A stretch of 64,000 nt of DNA from Caldilineaceae bacterium (GCA_020634755.1 JACKBC010000028.1:24346-88345), one strand, 5' to 3'; counted from the first letter of the stretch, positions 34,861-45,149 are shown. Notes: generated by a model not told the origin, from the sequence alone. Numbers and translations are program-made.

Positions 34861-35847
34861 CTAGTTCACGCGAATACGCGGGTCGGCAATTGCCAAGGCA
34901 ATGTCGGAAATCAGCGTGCCAACCACAGTCAACGTACTGAGCAACAGAATAAAGCTACCGGCCAGATACATATCTTGTGACGTAAGCGCCCGCAGCAGCA
35001 TGGGTCCCGTGGTCTGCAAGCTGAGCACCAGCGCCACGAGAGTGGTGCCGGAGATCAAGCTGGCCAGAGACCAACCCACCGTGCTAAAGAATGGATTCAA
35101 CGCCACGCGCACGGGATATTTCCAAATCAGCCGGTTTTCCCGCAGGCCTTTGGCGCGCGCCGTTTCCACATAGGGCTTGTTGAGTTCATCCAGCAGGTTG
35201 GCGCGCGTAATGCGGATATTGCCCGCCGTGCTGCCAAACGCCAGAATGACCATGGGGATCCAAATGTGCTTAAGCATATCCACAAATTTGGCCAAACTCC
35301 ACGGCGCCAGCATATATTCGTTGGAGAATAGGCCACCCACATTCATGCCGAGCTGGGATTGGGCTAGATACATAATGATCAACGCCAACAAAAAGCCCGG
35401 CGTCCCCAAGCCAACAAAGCTAAAGAAGGTCATTAAATAATCCAGCCACGAATATTGATGGGTAGCCGAATAGACCCCAATGGGAATCGCAATGAACCAG
35501 CTCACAAACAGCGACGAGAGCGATAGAGCCGCCGTTAACGCCAGGCGCTCCCAAATCAGGTCCTTGACGGGCTTCTGCCACTCCATGGATTGCCCCCAAT
35601 CGTTGCGCAGCAGAATGCCGGAGATCCATTTCCAATATTGTTTGTAGAATGGCTCGCCCAAACCATAGCGGACGCGCAAAGCTTCCAAACGCGCCTCGTC
35701 TACCTCGTCGCCTTGGGCGCGTAGCTGCGCCGCGTAGGAGGTGAGAAAATCACCAGGCGGCGCTTGAATGATGACAAATGAAAGAAATGAAATCACGATC
35801 AATGTCGGGATCATATAGAGCACACGACGCAAAATAAAGATGGCCAT
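34861..35847 (-). CDS. Oligopeptide-family ABC transporter permease (OppB/DppB type)
   Basis: A 328-residue membrane permease with six helices. It starts MAIFILRRVLYMIPTLIVIS, the hallmark of OppB/DppB, followed by an outside loop of about 80 residues with the family phrase RYGLGEPFYKQYWKW, and ends in the ATPase-coupling motif (YVETARAKGLRENRLIWKYP). It pairs with the OppC-type permease downstream to form the channel. Confidence 0.95.
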   Translation of the reverse strand: MAIFILRRVLYMIPTLIVISFLSFVIIQAPPGDFLTSYAAQLRAQGDEVDEARLEALRVRYGLGEPFYKQYWKWISGILLRNDWGQSMEWQKPVKDLIWERLALTAALSLSSLFVSWFIAIPIGVYSATHQYSWLDYLMTFFSFVGLGTPGFLLALIIMYLAQSQLGMNVGGLFSNEYMLAPWSLAKFVDMLKHIWIPMVILAFGSTAGNIRITRANLLDELNKPYVETARAKGLRENRLIWKYPVRVALNPFFSTVGWSLASLISGTTLVALVLSLQTTGPMLLRALTSQDMYLAGSFILLLSTLTVVGTLISDIALAIADPRIRVN

Positions 35848-35884
35848 ACGACAATGCCTCCGCGAGCAGAGAGTAAGAAAAAGT

Positions 35885-35938
35885 AGAGGAGTAGAGGAGG
35901 GGAGGAGATGAGTTCTCCTCTGCTCCTCTACTGCCTAC
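35885..35938. repeat. GAGTAG-rich imperfect inverted repeat, downstream of SBP 2
   Basis: Purine-rich AGAGGAGTAGAGGAGGGGAG followed by its pyrimidine-rich complement (TTCTCCTCTGCTCCTCTACT). It can fold into one long imperfect hairpin. A longer relative lies at 37990-38100, so the binding-protein gene is flanked on both sides. Confidence 0.7.
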
Positions 35939-35943
35939 TGCTG

Positions 35944-37956
35944 TTACGCACTTTCCCAGAAATAGGTCTCGGTATTGAGCAGATGCTCGTCACCGGTGGT
36001 GTCATCAATCGGGAAGCCGGGCAGATAGTTGTGAACGCCATTTTTCACAATAATCAGCGCTGGCGATTCGCCCAAGTAACCAACCATGGGCAGCTCTTCG
36101 GCCCAGATATCGAGAATCTGCGTAAAGAGTTCATTACGCTTGTCCGAATCTGGCTCGACCTCGATTTGGTCCCAAACAGCCCAAATGTCGCGGATCCAGT
36201 GATCGGCCGGCGGTTCCTCGGCATTGGGATCGGAATCACCGCTGTTGCGCCATTTGCCCCAGGCATCGGCCCACGGGCGGTCGATCATGGTGCCCAGGAA
36301 GATCCACGGCGCCACAATGGGCAATACCGTGCGGTCACCACCCCACCAGGCCGCTTCGATCTCGTTGGCGCCCCAGTGCTCTTCATAGAGTGAACGCTCG
36401 AAGCCTTTATACGAAGCTTTGACGCCCACATCTTCATAATACTTGATGACCTGCAGCACGGCCTGTTCACCCTGCGTACCGGGCTGATCGGTTCCTTCAA
36501 TCACAAAGCTGACCGGATCGCTGGTGCCGGGGAAGACGCGAATGCCGTCGGCGCCGCGCTCATAACCGGCGCCATCCAGCAGCGAGTTGGCCTGATCCAC
36601 ATCATACTCAATGTAGGCATTGGAGAGCTTCTCATAGAACTGCGGCGATTTGCTCAGCGGGCTGTATTGGCGCGGCGTCAACAGACCGTCGTAGATTAGC
36701 TCATTCATGGCCTCGCGGTCGACCGCCAAAGACAGGGCAACGCGCACGTCGCGATTGTTAAAGAACTCGCGCAGCGGTTCGTTCTTGGTGGTCAGGTTCA
36801 TCTGAATGGCCACGTGGCCGGCGCTGGAGCCGATCATCACCTGATAGTCGCCCTGTTCCTCATTCTCTTTGAAGAGCGTAAAGCTGTCCAGTCCCACATG
36901 GCGGTTCTGGAAGTCAATTTCGCCATTGATAATCCAGAGGTTAAAGACATCCGGGGTCTCAAAGAGGCGATGCTCTACATTATCCACATATGGCAGCTGA
37001 TTGCCATCGGCGTCTACAGCAAAGAAGTAGGGATTGCGCTCCATGAGGAACAGCTCGTTGGAGAGTTCATTCTTGGCCAGCCACGGACCCACGCTGGGCT
37101 TCTCTGGATTGAGGTACCAGTTATTGCGATCCGTATAGTATTGATCCCAGCTCTCAAAGCCGGCTTCCTTGGATGCTGCTTCCAGAGCCGCCTGGTCGTC
37201 GGTCAAATCCATGTGGAACTGCGCCATGTAGTGGCCGGGTTCGTAGAGCGCATTGGTTAGACGCCCCACCTTGTAAATAAAGAGCGGATTGGGGTCGGAA
37301 AACTTAAGCGTAAAGGTGTAATCATCGGCCACTTCCAACTCCATGAGCGTGGCATCGGCGCCGGTGGTCCACGAGCTGCTGGGAGCAGGTGTGAGCGTCT
37401 CATTCTTTAGCTCATTGTCATACCACCACTGGATAGACTCTGTGGTAAAGGGGGTGCCATCCGACCACTTCATGCCTTCGCGCATGTGGAAGGTCCAGGA
37501 ACTGGCATCCTCATTGATCTCCCACGATTCGGCAATACGCGGCTGCATATTCAGGTCCTGGTCATACCAGGCCATACCGCGGTCCTGCATCTTGGTGGGG
37601 CCCCAGCGGTCAGAGACGCCTTTAAAGCCGCGGCGGAAGGTGCCGCCATAGCTGCCGGTCATCTCGGCCACGGGCATGACCATGGGAGTGGAGGGCAGAC
37701 GTTCGTCAACCGGCGGCAGGCTGCCGGCAGACACCAAATCGGCCAGCATGGGCGCTTCGTTATAGGTAGAAGGCGCGGCGGCTGGCGCATCCGCAGCAGG
37801 GGCCTCAGCAGGCGCCGCGGCGGCTGGCGCTTCTTCAGCAGGCGCTGCCGGACCGGCGCCACCACAGGCCGCCACAAATGCACCTGCTCCGGCCAAGGCA
37901 GAAAGACGCATAAATTCGCGCCGCGAGACCTGGCCTCGTTTTACAATCTTTTTCAT
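35944..37956 (-). CDS. Oligopeptide-family ABC transporter substrate-binding lipoprotein (SBP 2)
   Basis: A 670-residue family 5 binding protein, paralogue of the one at 29965-31992. Tat signal SRREFMRLSAL, lipobox FVAAC, Ala/Pro/Glu linker, then YNEAPMLADLV. The family 5 core is intact (FTLKFSDPNPLFIYK, ALSLAVDREAMNELIYDGLL). It has a strong ribosome site (AAGGAGG, 7 bases upstream), suggesting high expression, and is the first gene of the run SBP2-OppB-OppC-OppD-SBP1-PhyH. Two binding proteins sharing one translocator would widen the range of substrates. Confidence 0.93.
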   Translation of the reverse strand: MKKIVKRGQVSRREFMRLSALAGAGAFVAACGGAGPAAPAEEAPAAAAPAEAPAADAPAAAPSTYNEAPMLADLVSAGSLPPVDERLPSTPMVMPVAEMTGSYGGTFRRGFKGVSDRWGPTKMQDRGMAWYDQDLNMQPRIAESWEINEDASSWTFHMREGMKWSDGTPFTTESIQWWYDNELKNETLTPAPSSSWTTGADATLMELEVADDYTFTLKFSDPNPLFIYKVGRLTNALYEPGHYMAQFHMDLTDDQAALEAASKEAGFESWDQYYTDRNNWYLNPEKPSVGPWLAKNELSNELFLMERNPYFFAVDADGNQLPYVDNVEHRLFETPDVFNLWIINGEIDFQNRHVGLDSFTLFKENEEQGDYQVMIGSSAGHVAIQMNLTTKNEPLREFFNNRDVRVALSLAVDREAMNELIYDGLLTPRQYSPLSKSPQFYEKLSNAYIEYDVDQANSLLDGAGYERGADGIRVFPGTSDPVSFVIEGTDQPGTQGEQAVLQVIKYYEDVGVKASYKGFERSLYEEHWGANEIEAAWWGGDRTVLPIVAPWIFLGTMIDRPWADAWGKWRNSGDSDPNAEEPPADHWIRDIWAVWDQIEVEPDSDKRNELFTQILDIWAEELPMVGYLGESPALIIVKNGVHNYLPGFPIDDTTGDEHLLNTETYFWESA

Positions 37957-37989
37957 ACAATTACCTCCTTAAAAAGAGTTGGTAGATGA

Positions 37990-38100
37990 TCGTAGTAGCG
38001 GAGTAACCTTTGGCTTTGCCAAAGCGGAGTAGGGGAGTAAAGGAGTAGGCCTTACGGCTATCACTCCTCTACTCCCCACTCCTCTACTCTTCTACTCCTT
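37990..38100. repeat. GAGTAG-rich inverted repeat upstream of SBP 2
   Basis: Tandem variants of GGAGTAGGGGAGTAAAGGAG on the left face CTCCTCTACTCCCCACTCC on the right, with TTTGGCTTTGCCAAA as a small perfect palindrome in front. The elements can form a long hairpin between the radical SAM gene end and SBP 2. Related to 35885-35938. Confidence 0.7.
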
Positions 38101-39876
38101 TTACACAGTGACCGTCTCTGGCACCAGCCACGGCGGCTTGGGCAACTTGCGTTCGCTAAGATAGCTGGCGTAGAGAAAACGATACACGTCACTCACATAG
38201 TATTGGGGATAGCGTTTATCGGGCAACGTATCCAAAAAGCGCTCGGCCACCAGGTCGGCCATTTTGTCGTCCATACCGGCTTCCACTTCATAATCAAAAT
38301 AGATGGCCAGGTCTTTGTCTGGTTTTTCGATGATGCGCTTAACGCCAAACGTCTGGGGGGCGCGGTGAGCTGGAGAATAGCGCTCCATCAAAAAGGTGCC
38401 CAGGGCGGCTGAGTGAATATGCTCTTTGTGTTTATAGAGAAAGTTGACCGTCTCTTGGGCGTCTTGCAGCGTTTCGCCCGGAAAGCCAAAAAAGAAAAAG
38501 GTATGATTCCAAATACCCACTTCGGCACTTTCGCTTAAAATGCGGTCAACATGGGGAAGCTGTGTGCCTTTGACCATCTGGTCCATAATGGCGTCCGACG
38601 CACTCTCCAACCCAAATAGGATCATGCGGCAACCGCCGGCATAGGCATTTTCTAAAATTTCTTTGGAGATATACTTTTCAAAACGTACGCAGCCCCCCCA
38701 GTGGATTGGCGCATCCATTTTTTGGGCAATCGGCGCTAAATCGCGCAAGTTGCGGGGAGTAATGGCTTCGTCGGAGAAAAAGATGTGGCGCACGCCATAC
38801 TTTTCGTGCAGCGCCATCATCTGGTCCATCAAATGCTGGGCGCGCAGCTGACTAAATGTTTCCGGCTCGCCATAGCCCACGTTACAAAAAGCGCATTTGC
38901 CAAAGTAGCAGCCGCGCGCCGTCAGCAGAGGCAGCGCTAGCTCGGGCGCCAGATAGCGATCCAAGAGCAGTCCATCAAAATCGGGCAATGGCAGATCGGT
39001 GATTTTATCCGGCTTCTTGCGCGACGTAATGTGAATCTGCTCGCCATCCTGATAAATCAAGTTGGGCACATTGGCCAAATCGGCGCCGGTGGCAACCGCT
39101 TGGCACAGTTGGAACAGCGGCTCTTCGCCATCAAAGACGACGGCGCTGTCAATCAGCCCAAAAATAGCCGGCACTTTGGGCAATTCCTCGCGCAGCATGC
39201 TGATGTGCGGCCCGCCCACCGTCACGTGGCAGGATAGTCCCGCCTCTTTGATTAAATAAGCCAGCGTCATCCCGGCCAACATTTGCGGCAGCGACGGAAT
39301 GGAAATCCCCACCACGTCGGGCTGCTCCTGGGCAATATCTGGAATGATGCCGCGCCGGAAAATGTCGAGAAACATATTGGTCTGCGGGTCGCGCACGAGC
39401 TGTAACAGCGCACGGCTACTGTCCACCGGACCGGCTGCTTCATAACTTTGCAAATGGAGAGAGGCGGGGAAATAGGGGAGAGAGGCCAGCTCCAAACAAT
39501 CGATGATTACTTGAAAGTTGCGCAGACCAATGGGACCATCGTAAAAAGCTGGGCTGCGCACCACAGATTTAGCCCGTTCCACTTGAGCGGCCAGATGCGG
39601 GCCATTCTGCAATATCTGTTTTACCACGTCTGGATGCGGCGGCTGTTTGCGTGAAGAGCGCTGTGCAGGTCTGCCTGCGGCGCCGTATTCAGCCTGCAAA
39701 CGCGCCACCGCGCCCTGCATATAGTCTTGGGTTAGAATTTCATCGAACACTTCCAAATTCAAATCACGCTGCAATACTTCGACACCCCGCTCGCGCAGAT
39801 ACGCGGTCAGCGTGGGCAATGCCAAATGGGGCATTGTGGGCGTCCAATTCGGGGGAAAGAGCAGCATGACTTTCAT
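38101..39876 (-). CDS. B12-binding radical SAM protein
   Basis: A 591-residue protein with an N-terminal cobalamin-binding-like domain (about 1-260, with DVVGISIPSLPQMLAG and VTVGGPHISML) and a radical SAM barrel. The 4Fe-4S site is C323-YFGK-C328-AF-C331, a CX4CX2C spacing rather than the common CX3CX2C, in the context LLTARGCYFGKCAFCNVGYG. The later part (GGCRMILFGLESASDAIMDQM) is typical of the SAM core. Members perform methylations or ring rearrangements; the substrate is unknown. The gene starts 7 bases after the OppF-type gene, with the ribosome site AGGAGG inside that gene's end, so it belongs to the transporter operon. Confidence 0.9.
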   Translation of the reverse strand: MKVMLLFPPNWTPTMPHLALPTLTAYLRERGVEVLQRDLNLEVFDEILTQDYMQGAVARLQAEYGAAGRPAQRSSRKQPPHPDVVKQILQNGPHLAAQVERAKSVVRSPAFYDGPIGLRNFQVIIDCLELASLPYFPASLHLQSYEAAGPVDSSRALLQLVRDPQTNMFLDIFRRGIIPDIAQEQPDVVGISIPSLPQMLAGMTLAYLIKEAGLSCHVTVGGPHISMLREELPKVPAIFGLIDSAVVFDGEEPLFQLCQAVATGADLANVPNLIYQDGEQIHITSRKKPDKITDLPLPDFDGLLLDRYLAPELALPLLTARGCYFGKCAFCNVGYGEPETFSQLRAQHLMDQMMALHEKYGVRHIFFSDEAITPRNLRDLAPIAQKMDAPIHWGGCVRFEKYISKEILENAYAGGCRMILFGLESASDAIMDQMVKGTQLPHVDRILSESAEVGIWNHTFFFFGFPGETLQDAQETVNFLYKHKEHIHSAALGTFLMERYSPAHRAPQTFGVKRIIEKPDKDLAIYFDYEVEAGMDDKMADLVAERFLDTLPDKRYPQYYVSDVYRFLYASYLSERKLPKPPWLVPETVTV

Positions 39877-39883
39877 CGCGGCA

Positions 39884-40951
39884 TTAACCTCCTACACCCA
39901 TCAATTCAATCTCACCGGCATAATGACAGCGCACGGTACGGCCCGGCTGGATTTCGCGCAGTGCTGGCGCCTCTTGCACGCAGCGCGTCCCGTCCGAATA
40001 TTTACAGCGCGGGTGGAAGTAACAGCCGCTGGGTGGGTTTGCCGGGTCAGCCACATCACCCTCCAGCACAATGGGCTCACTGCGCTGGCGCGGGTCCGGC
40101 TTTGGGCACGGCGGAGAGCAGCGCTTCTGTATAGGGATGCAGTGGTTTGGTGTAGAGTTCTGCCGTGGGCGCCCGCTCCACAAGCTGCCCCACATACATC
40201 ACCGCCACGCGATCGCAAATATGTTCAACCACGCTCAGGTCGTGCGCCACAAACAGGTAGGTGAGATTAAATTCCTGCTGCAACCGCTGCAACAGATTGA
40301 GAATTTGCGCCTGCACGGACACATCTAGCGCCGACACCGGCTCGTCCAACACCACAAGCTGCGGATTGAGCGCCAGGGCGCGCGCAATCCCAATGCGCTG
40401 GCGCTGGCCACCGCTAAAGGCGTGCGGATAGCGATTCATATATTCGGGACGCAGACCGGCCACGCGCAGCAGTTCGGCCACCCGCTCTTCCAACGCTTTG
40501 CCGGTGGCAATGCCATTCACCAGCAGCGGCTCACCCACATTGTGCAGCAACGTCATGCGCGGGTTCAGCGACGAATAGGGATCCTGAAAGACCATCTGCA
40601 TGTTGCGCCGCATGCTTTTGAGCTGCTGATTTTCCAACTTGGCCACATCAATGCGGCCCATCTCTTGATCATCAAACCAAATTTCGCCAGCCGTGGCGTC
40701 ATAAGCGCGCATAATGACGCGACCGGTGGTTGTTTTGCCACAACCGCTTTCGCCCACGAGGCCCAGCGTCTCACCGTGACGAATGTTAAAGCTCACACCA
40801 TCCACCGCTTTGACGTATCCCACCGTGCGCGCAAAAAAGCCACGTTTGATTGGGAAATATTTTTGAGATTCTTGACTTCTAACAAGTATGGGGCGTTGTC
40901 GGCTGACGCCACGCCATTTGCAAGTGGGGTTGAGTCAAGTTGCGTGTCCAA
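39884..40951 (-). pseudogene. Oligopeptide ABC transporter ATP-binding protein (OppF/DppF type), two frameshifts
   Basis: The full reading begins at a TTG at 40951-40949 with AGGAGG upstream, giving an N-terminus (DTQLDSTPLANGVASADN). One base is missing in the A-run (T-run at 40860-40864 on the plus strand), which breaks the expected LEVKNLKKYFPIKRGFFART. The long middle part has intact Walker A GESGCGKTT, signature FSGGQRQR, Walker B LVVLDEPV and switch His VAHDLS. A second shift, one extra base near 40100, splits off the C-terminal SGCYFHPRCKYSDGTRC. Without both shifts it would be a normal OppF of about 355 residues. Either a pseudogene or sequencing error. Confidence 0.88.
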
Positions 40952-41248
40952 CAAAAAACCTCCTGGCAATATCAGAAGATGCAGAGTAAATATTACGCTC
41001 TGGATAGCAAAAACGTTACTATGTTACCGTTCCCAAGCTTAGCGTGGAGGCTACACATCTGTGCAACAACATTCGTTTGTGTAACAACATTCGTTGCAAC
41101 GCAGTAGCGGCCAGACCTTAGGTGGCTGAATAGCGACGCAAAAGTCACCAATAACCCTATATTTCAAAAATGAAATTATAGATGATTCACGACTTTTACA
41201 GAGCCGAAAGGAATAAATTATGATGATGAACAGCGCCGGACATACAGG
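40952..41248. other. Intergenic region upstream of the OppF-type gene
   Basis: 297 bases with no gene. It contains two direct copies of GTGYAACAACATTCGTT (41058-41074 and 41078-41094). I see no terminator or promoter that I can support. Confidence 0.5.
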
Positions 41249-41611
41249 CTAGAATAGCTGCCGAAGCCCGACAATCAGAACAGTAAGTACAGCCAGTACA
41301 ACCAGGGAGCGGGTTATCCTTTGCCACAGCAAACCAGTAGCCACGCTGTTGCGAAAGTACCCTTCTAAAGCAAAAGCCGCTGCAAAATACGCTAACCCGA
41401 TCACAAATACGCCCCATTTGTCCATTGCGCGCACTTGCCAGGGGTTAAATTGAAAATAGAGACTCAAGCTAATTACGAGCTTAACAGTCTGGAAGAGAAG
41501 CCACAAACCTGCGGCGCAAAGCGCAATCCAAACAACGTAGCAAATAACATATAGACCTATTAGTCGAGAGAGTGGGGGCAGTTGGTCATTCTCGGGAGGT
41601 TGGTCAACCAT
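41249..41611 (-). CDS. Small membrane protein with three predicted helices
   Basis: Unknown function. 120 residues from the ATG at 41611 (MVDQPPENDQLPP). Helices at about 20-50 (LIGLYVICYVVWIALCAAGL), 69-88 (WGVFVIGLAYFAAAFALEGY) and 98-117 (ITRSLVVLAVLTVLIVGL). The AT-rich sequence upstream (TATAATATACTATA, minus strand) could be a promoter. It does not look co-transcribed with its neighbours. Confidence 0.55.
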   Translation of the reverse strand: MVDQPPENDQLPPLSRLIGLYVICYVVWIALCAAGLWLLFQTVKLVISLSLYFQFNPWQVRAMDKWGVFVIGLAYFAAAFALEGYFRNSVATGLLWQRITRSLVVLAVLTVLIVGLRQLF

Positions 41612-41674
41612 GATATAGTATATTATATATTCTGTGGGCTTACCCACCAAATTATGATGACGGTTGCATTTGAG

Positions 41675-43217
41675 TTACGAATAGAGCTCCACGCCCGTAA
41701 GTTCGCGCTCACGGCGGGTCACAAAGTCCGCCAGCGCTTCTTGGACGGCCACATCCATGGGCGGCGCTTCATACTCGCTGAGCAATTTCTTCCAGATTTT
41801 AGGGCGCGGGCCGCCGCATCCTCAGCGCCATTTTCGATCCACATTTCATAATTTTGCCGATCGCCTAAAAACTGGGGATAAAATTCTGTACTGTAGCGGG
41901 CTTGCGTATGGGGCGTGCCAAAATGGTGACCACCCGGCCCCACCTGGGCAATCATATCGAGCGCCAAAGTCTCATCGCTAATCTCCACACCTTGGAAGAA
42001 ATGCGAAAACATGGCCAGATTTTCCATATCGATAATGATCTTTTCGTAGGAAACGGTCAGCCCACCATCCAGCCAGCCCACGGCGTGCATAATGAAATTG
42101 GTGTGCGCCATCACGGCCGGCCAAATGGTCCACATGGTCTCATACGCGGCTTGCGCATCGGGCGTCTTGGATGTGTTCAGGCTGCCGCTGCCCCGATAGG
42201 GCAATTTGTAACGCCGGGCAAACTGGGCGCCCGCCATCATGGCCCAGGCGCCTTCGGGCGTGCCAAAGGCCGGGGCGCCACTCTTCATATCAATGTTGGT
42301 GGCAAATCCACCGTAAATCACCGGAGCGCCCGGGCGCACAAGCTGCGTCAGCGCAATGCCGGCCAACGCCTCTGCATTCTGCTGCGCCACGGCTGACGCC
42401 ATGGTAATCGGGCTCATGGCGCCGGCCAAAATAAAGGGGGTAATCACCAGCACTTGGTTGGCGCGGGCGTAAGTCACAATGCCACCCAACATGCGGTCAT
42501 CATAGCGCAGCGGACTGCTCGAATTGATAATGCCGCCCAAAACCGGCTCCTGGCTCTGCGTCACATCTTCCCCAAAGACAATTTTGGCCATCTCCACGGC
42601 GTCTGCCGGAATAATGCGCCCGTGCGGTGCTTCCATAAAAGGCTTTTCGGTCAGGGTCAATGCCGCATAGGAGCGCTGTAAATGGCGAAAGGAGACCGGA
42701 ATATCGTGCGGCACGACAAGCTGATCGCCGGTGTAATGTATGGCATTGCACATGTGCATCAGTTTGAGGAAGTTGCGATAATCCTCCATGATGCCGGGCC
42801 GCCGCCCTTGATCCAAATCCTGCGCAAAAATTACGCCGCCATTGGGCACAAAGGTGATCTCATTGCCGCCCACGTGGCGATTCCACTGTGGATTGCGCGC
42901 CCGCCACGTAAATTCAGAGGGAGCCTGGGCAACCAACTCCAACACCAGGTCGCGATCCAGCCAGACGTGCTGCCGCCAGATCCACGCGGGCGCCCGCCTC
43001 TTCCCACAGCGCCAAAACTTCAGCATCCATAAAAGCAATGCCAATCTCCTCAAGGATGCGCATAGAGGCATTGTGCAGCTTTTCGTTGTTCGGCAGTTAG
43101 CACTTCTGTGGGCGGAATCGAATTAATGATTTGGCGATTGGGGATGTGCGATAGGGGGGAATGGGTGCGACTGCGCCGCCGCGCCGCTCGACGATCGGCA
43201 CTGGTCTTTGTGCTCAT
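41675..43217 (-). pseudogene. Trimethylamine methyltransferase (MttB) family protein, three frameshifts
   Basis: A COG5598-type corrinoid-dependent methyltransferase of about 510 residues when the frame is restored. The start is the ATG at 43217 (MSTKTSADRRAARRR). Shifts: one extra base in the A-run at 43080-43083 (plus strand T-run), one extra base near 42973, and one missing base near 41802-41804. The segments between read as good MttB sequence (LHNASMRILEEIGIAFMD; YSTEFYPQFLGDRQNYEMW; PPMDVAVQEALADFVTRRER). No in-frame amber codon interrupts the core, so it is the non-pyrrolysine kind, which demethylates quaternary amines such as betaines in characterised cases. No corrinoid protein is adjacent. 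Pseudogene or error. Confidence 0.85.
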
Positions 43218-43462
43218 GGCGTATGCTTCCCTGGATTTTATAGCAAACGGCGCTTGTAAACACTGGTGAGACAATCGACAATTCTACGCTGAGAAAGGGG
43301 AATTATTCATCGCGTTTACAGAGCCAAATGGTGTTAGAAGATGGCGCAAGGTGGCCAATTTACGGTCGCTGGACTATCAATAAACTCAGTCCTCGCGGAC
43401 TTGGATAGTTACGATTCTGGCAGCGATTCGGATAGTGGGTGAGAAAGGCAATCCCACACATA

Positions 43463-44333
43463 TTAAACGCCATTCAATTTGCGCGCCGTCAGCCCCTGCC
43501 GCGCCGACTGAATGCCGCCGACCAACGCTTGCTCTATGGCGGCTTGGCCGTTGTGTGCAATGAGCCCACGCGCCTGCATGACCCACGGCTGGCCCAAATA
43601 ATCGACCACCTGGCCGCCCGCTTCGCGCACCAATAGCGCACCGGCGGCGGCATCCCAAGGCCCAAGCCAACCTTCCCAGAACGCAGTCAAGGCGCCAGCA
43701 GCCACATAGGCGATGCCTAGCGCCGCCGAACCCAACGTGCGGATCGACTGACACTGCGGCATAAAGTGGGCAAATTCGGCGCTGTTGTTGTCTTCCGCTT
43801 CGCCACGGTGATACGGAAAACCGCTGGCCACCACGGAGCGCCGCAGTTGCTGGTTGGCGTTGACGCGCAGCGCGCTTTCAGCGCCATTTACTTCACGCAC
43901 AAAAGCACCGCTGTCCTTTACGCCATAAAACACGCGCCGCGACGGCAACTCCACAATCACGCCCATTTGCGGCTCGGCGTCAATGCCCGGCGTCCCCGTG
44001 TTGAGGGCCACGCTAATGCAGAAAAAGGGGATGTTATTGGCAAAGTTGGTGGTGCCATCAATGGGGTCCACCAGCCAAAAGAGCGGATCTTGCGGTGGCT
44101 GGTTGCTCTCCTCGCCCCAGAAGCTGGCTTGCGGCAGCAGGGCGGCCAAACGCGTCCGCAGCAGCTTTTCGCTGGCCAAGTCGGCTTCGGTCACAATGTC
44201 AATGGCGCTGGATTTTATTTTGCAGCTGGCGCAGACCGTCGCGTTGCATTTGCAAAACCAGGTCGGCCGCGGCCTGGGCAGCCTCGATAATGGACTCAAT
44301 ATCCACCTGGGGAAGGTCTTGATGGGGCGCCAT
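43463..44333 (-). pseudogene. Inositol monophosphatase family protein, one frameshift
   Basis: About 290 residues when repaired. The true start is the ATG at 44333 (MAPHQDLPQVDIESIIEAAQ); one extra base in the A-run at 44213-44216 (plus strand T-run) shifts the frame before SSAIDIVTEADLASE. All catalytic motifs follow: GEESN, LVDPIDGTTNFANNIPF and GPWDAAAGALLVREAGG. The family hydrolyses phosphate from inositol phosphate or similar substrates with Mg2+. It begins three bases after the stop of the PH-domain gene, so the two are co-transcribed. Confidence 0.88.
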
Positions 44334-44336
44334 CGT

Positions 44337-44903
44337 TTACATCTCTTCCCGGTAGGCCAGACCCCGGCGGCGCTTTTCATCCAGCGTAGCTTTGCGAATC
44401 AACTCACGCACCTCAATGGGGTCGGGCACGTTGTTGAGCACAAATTCTGGCGTGGTGGGATCATTGGAGTAGATGGTAATGTCACCCACGTTGAGGGCGC
44501 GTTCGCCCATGTGTTGCTTGACTTTGGTATCGCGCACGCGCACCAACTCGATCTCTTCCAGATTGTGGCTCAGCAGACCGCGAATAATGCGCAGCCGCTC
44601 GGTGGTCAACTCATAACGCAGGCCAATCGAAAGATAGGGCCGGCCTTTCCAAACGAGCTGTTCTTCGGGCTCGTCATCAGCCAAAGCGGCAGGTGGCATG
44701 GAGCGAGCCGCGTAGCTGGGTCGTGTTTGGGCTGCGGCGCTTTCGTCTTCAATTGCCTCCAACACGGCAAAGGTGCTTTCGGCCAAAGCATCCACCAGCG
44801 TATTTAACTCTTCCGGCGGGAGCGCTGTAATCTGTACACCGGCGTTGGCCAAAGAGCGCTGAAAAGTCTGTTGGAAAATCGCACGCATTGCATCAGATTG
44901 CAT
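44337..44903 (-). CDS. Bacterial PH-domain protein
   Basis: A 188-residue cytoplasmic protein. The N-terminal ~90 residues are helical and acidic. The C-terminal half fits a bacterial PH (bPH2-like) domain: EEQLVWKGRPYLS, then YELTTERLRIIRGLLSHN, VRVRDTKVKQHM and GDITIYSNDPTTPEFVLNNV, and a final helix. Function unknown. The ATG at 44903 (MQSDAMRAIF) has GAGGAG 8 bases upstream and is preferred. It leads the small operon with the inositol-monophosphatase relative. Confidence 0.8.
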   Translation of the reverse strand: MQSDAMRAIFQQTFQRSLANAGVQITALPPEELNTLVDALAESTFAVLEAIEDESAAAQTRPSYAARSMPPAALADDEPEEQLVWKGRPYLSIGLRYELTTERLRIIRGLLSHNLEEIELVRVRDTKVKQHMGERALNVGDITIYSNDPTTPEFVLNNVPDPIEVRELIRKATLDEKRRRGLAYREEM

Positions 44904-45086
44904 AATTTGCTCCTCAAGTAAATTCTGCCAATACAAGTGGCGCCATCATATCATTGTCACATTCGGTACGCAACTCTTCTCAGCCGTGACATTAGGAGAA
45001 TCTCGAGTGCGCCCTTTGCGCTTGGAAACCATGCCTTCTGTCTCATGGCATGCGCATTTTGATTCATCGGCTGCATTGCGGTATAG

Positions 45087-45114
45087 TTGTAAAAAACATA
45101 TGTTCCGATAAGAT
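45087..45114 (+). promoter_or_regulatory. Candidate promoter of the MBL-fold gene
   Basis: TTGTAA (45087-45092), a 16-base spacer, TAAGAT (45109-45114), 36 bases before the start codon. A moderate match to sigma-70 consensus. Confidence 0.4.
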
Positions 45115-45149
45115 GTAGAGAGTAGCAGAGAAGGTAATAGAGTGAATTT

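Noticed and set aside
41675..43217. Pyrrolysine-containing MttB with amber read-through
   Set aside because: The breaks are frameshifts, not in-frame TAG codons, and the central part where pyrrolysine would lie is continuous.
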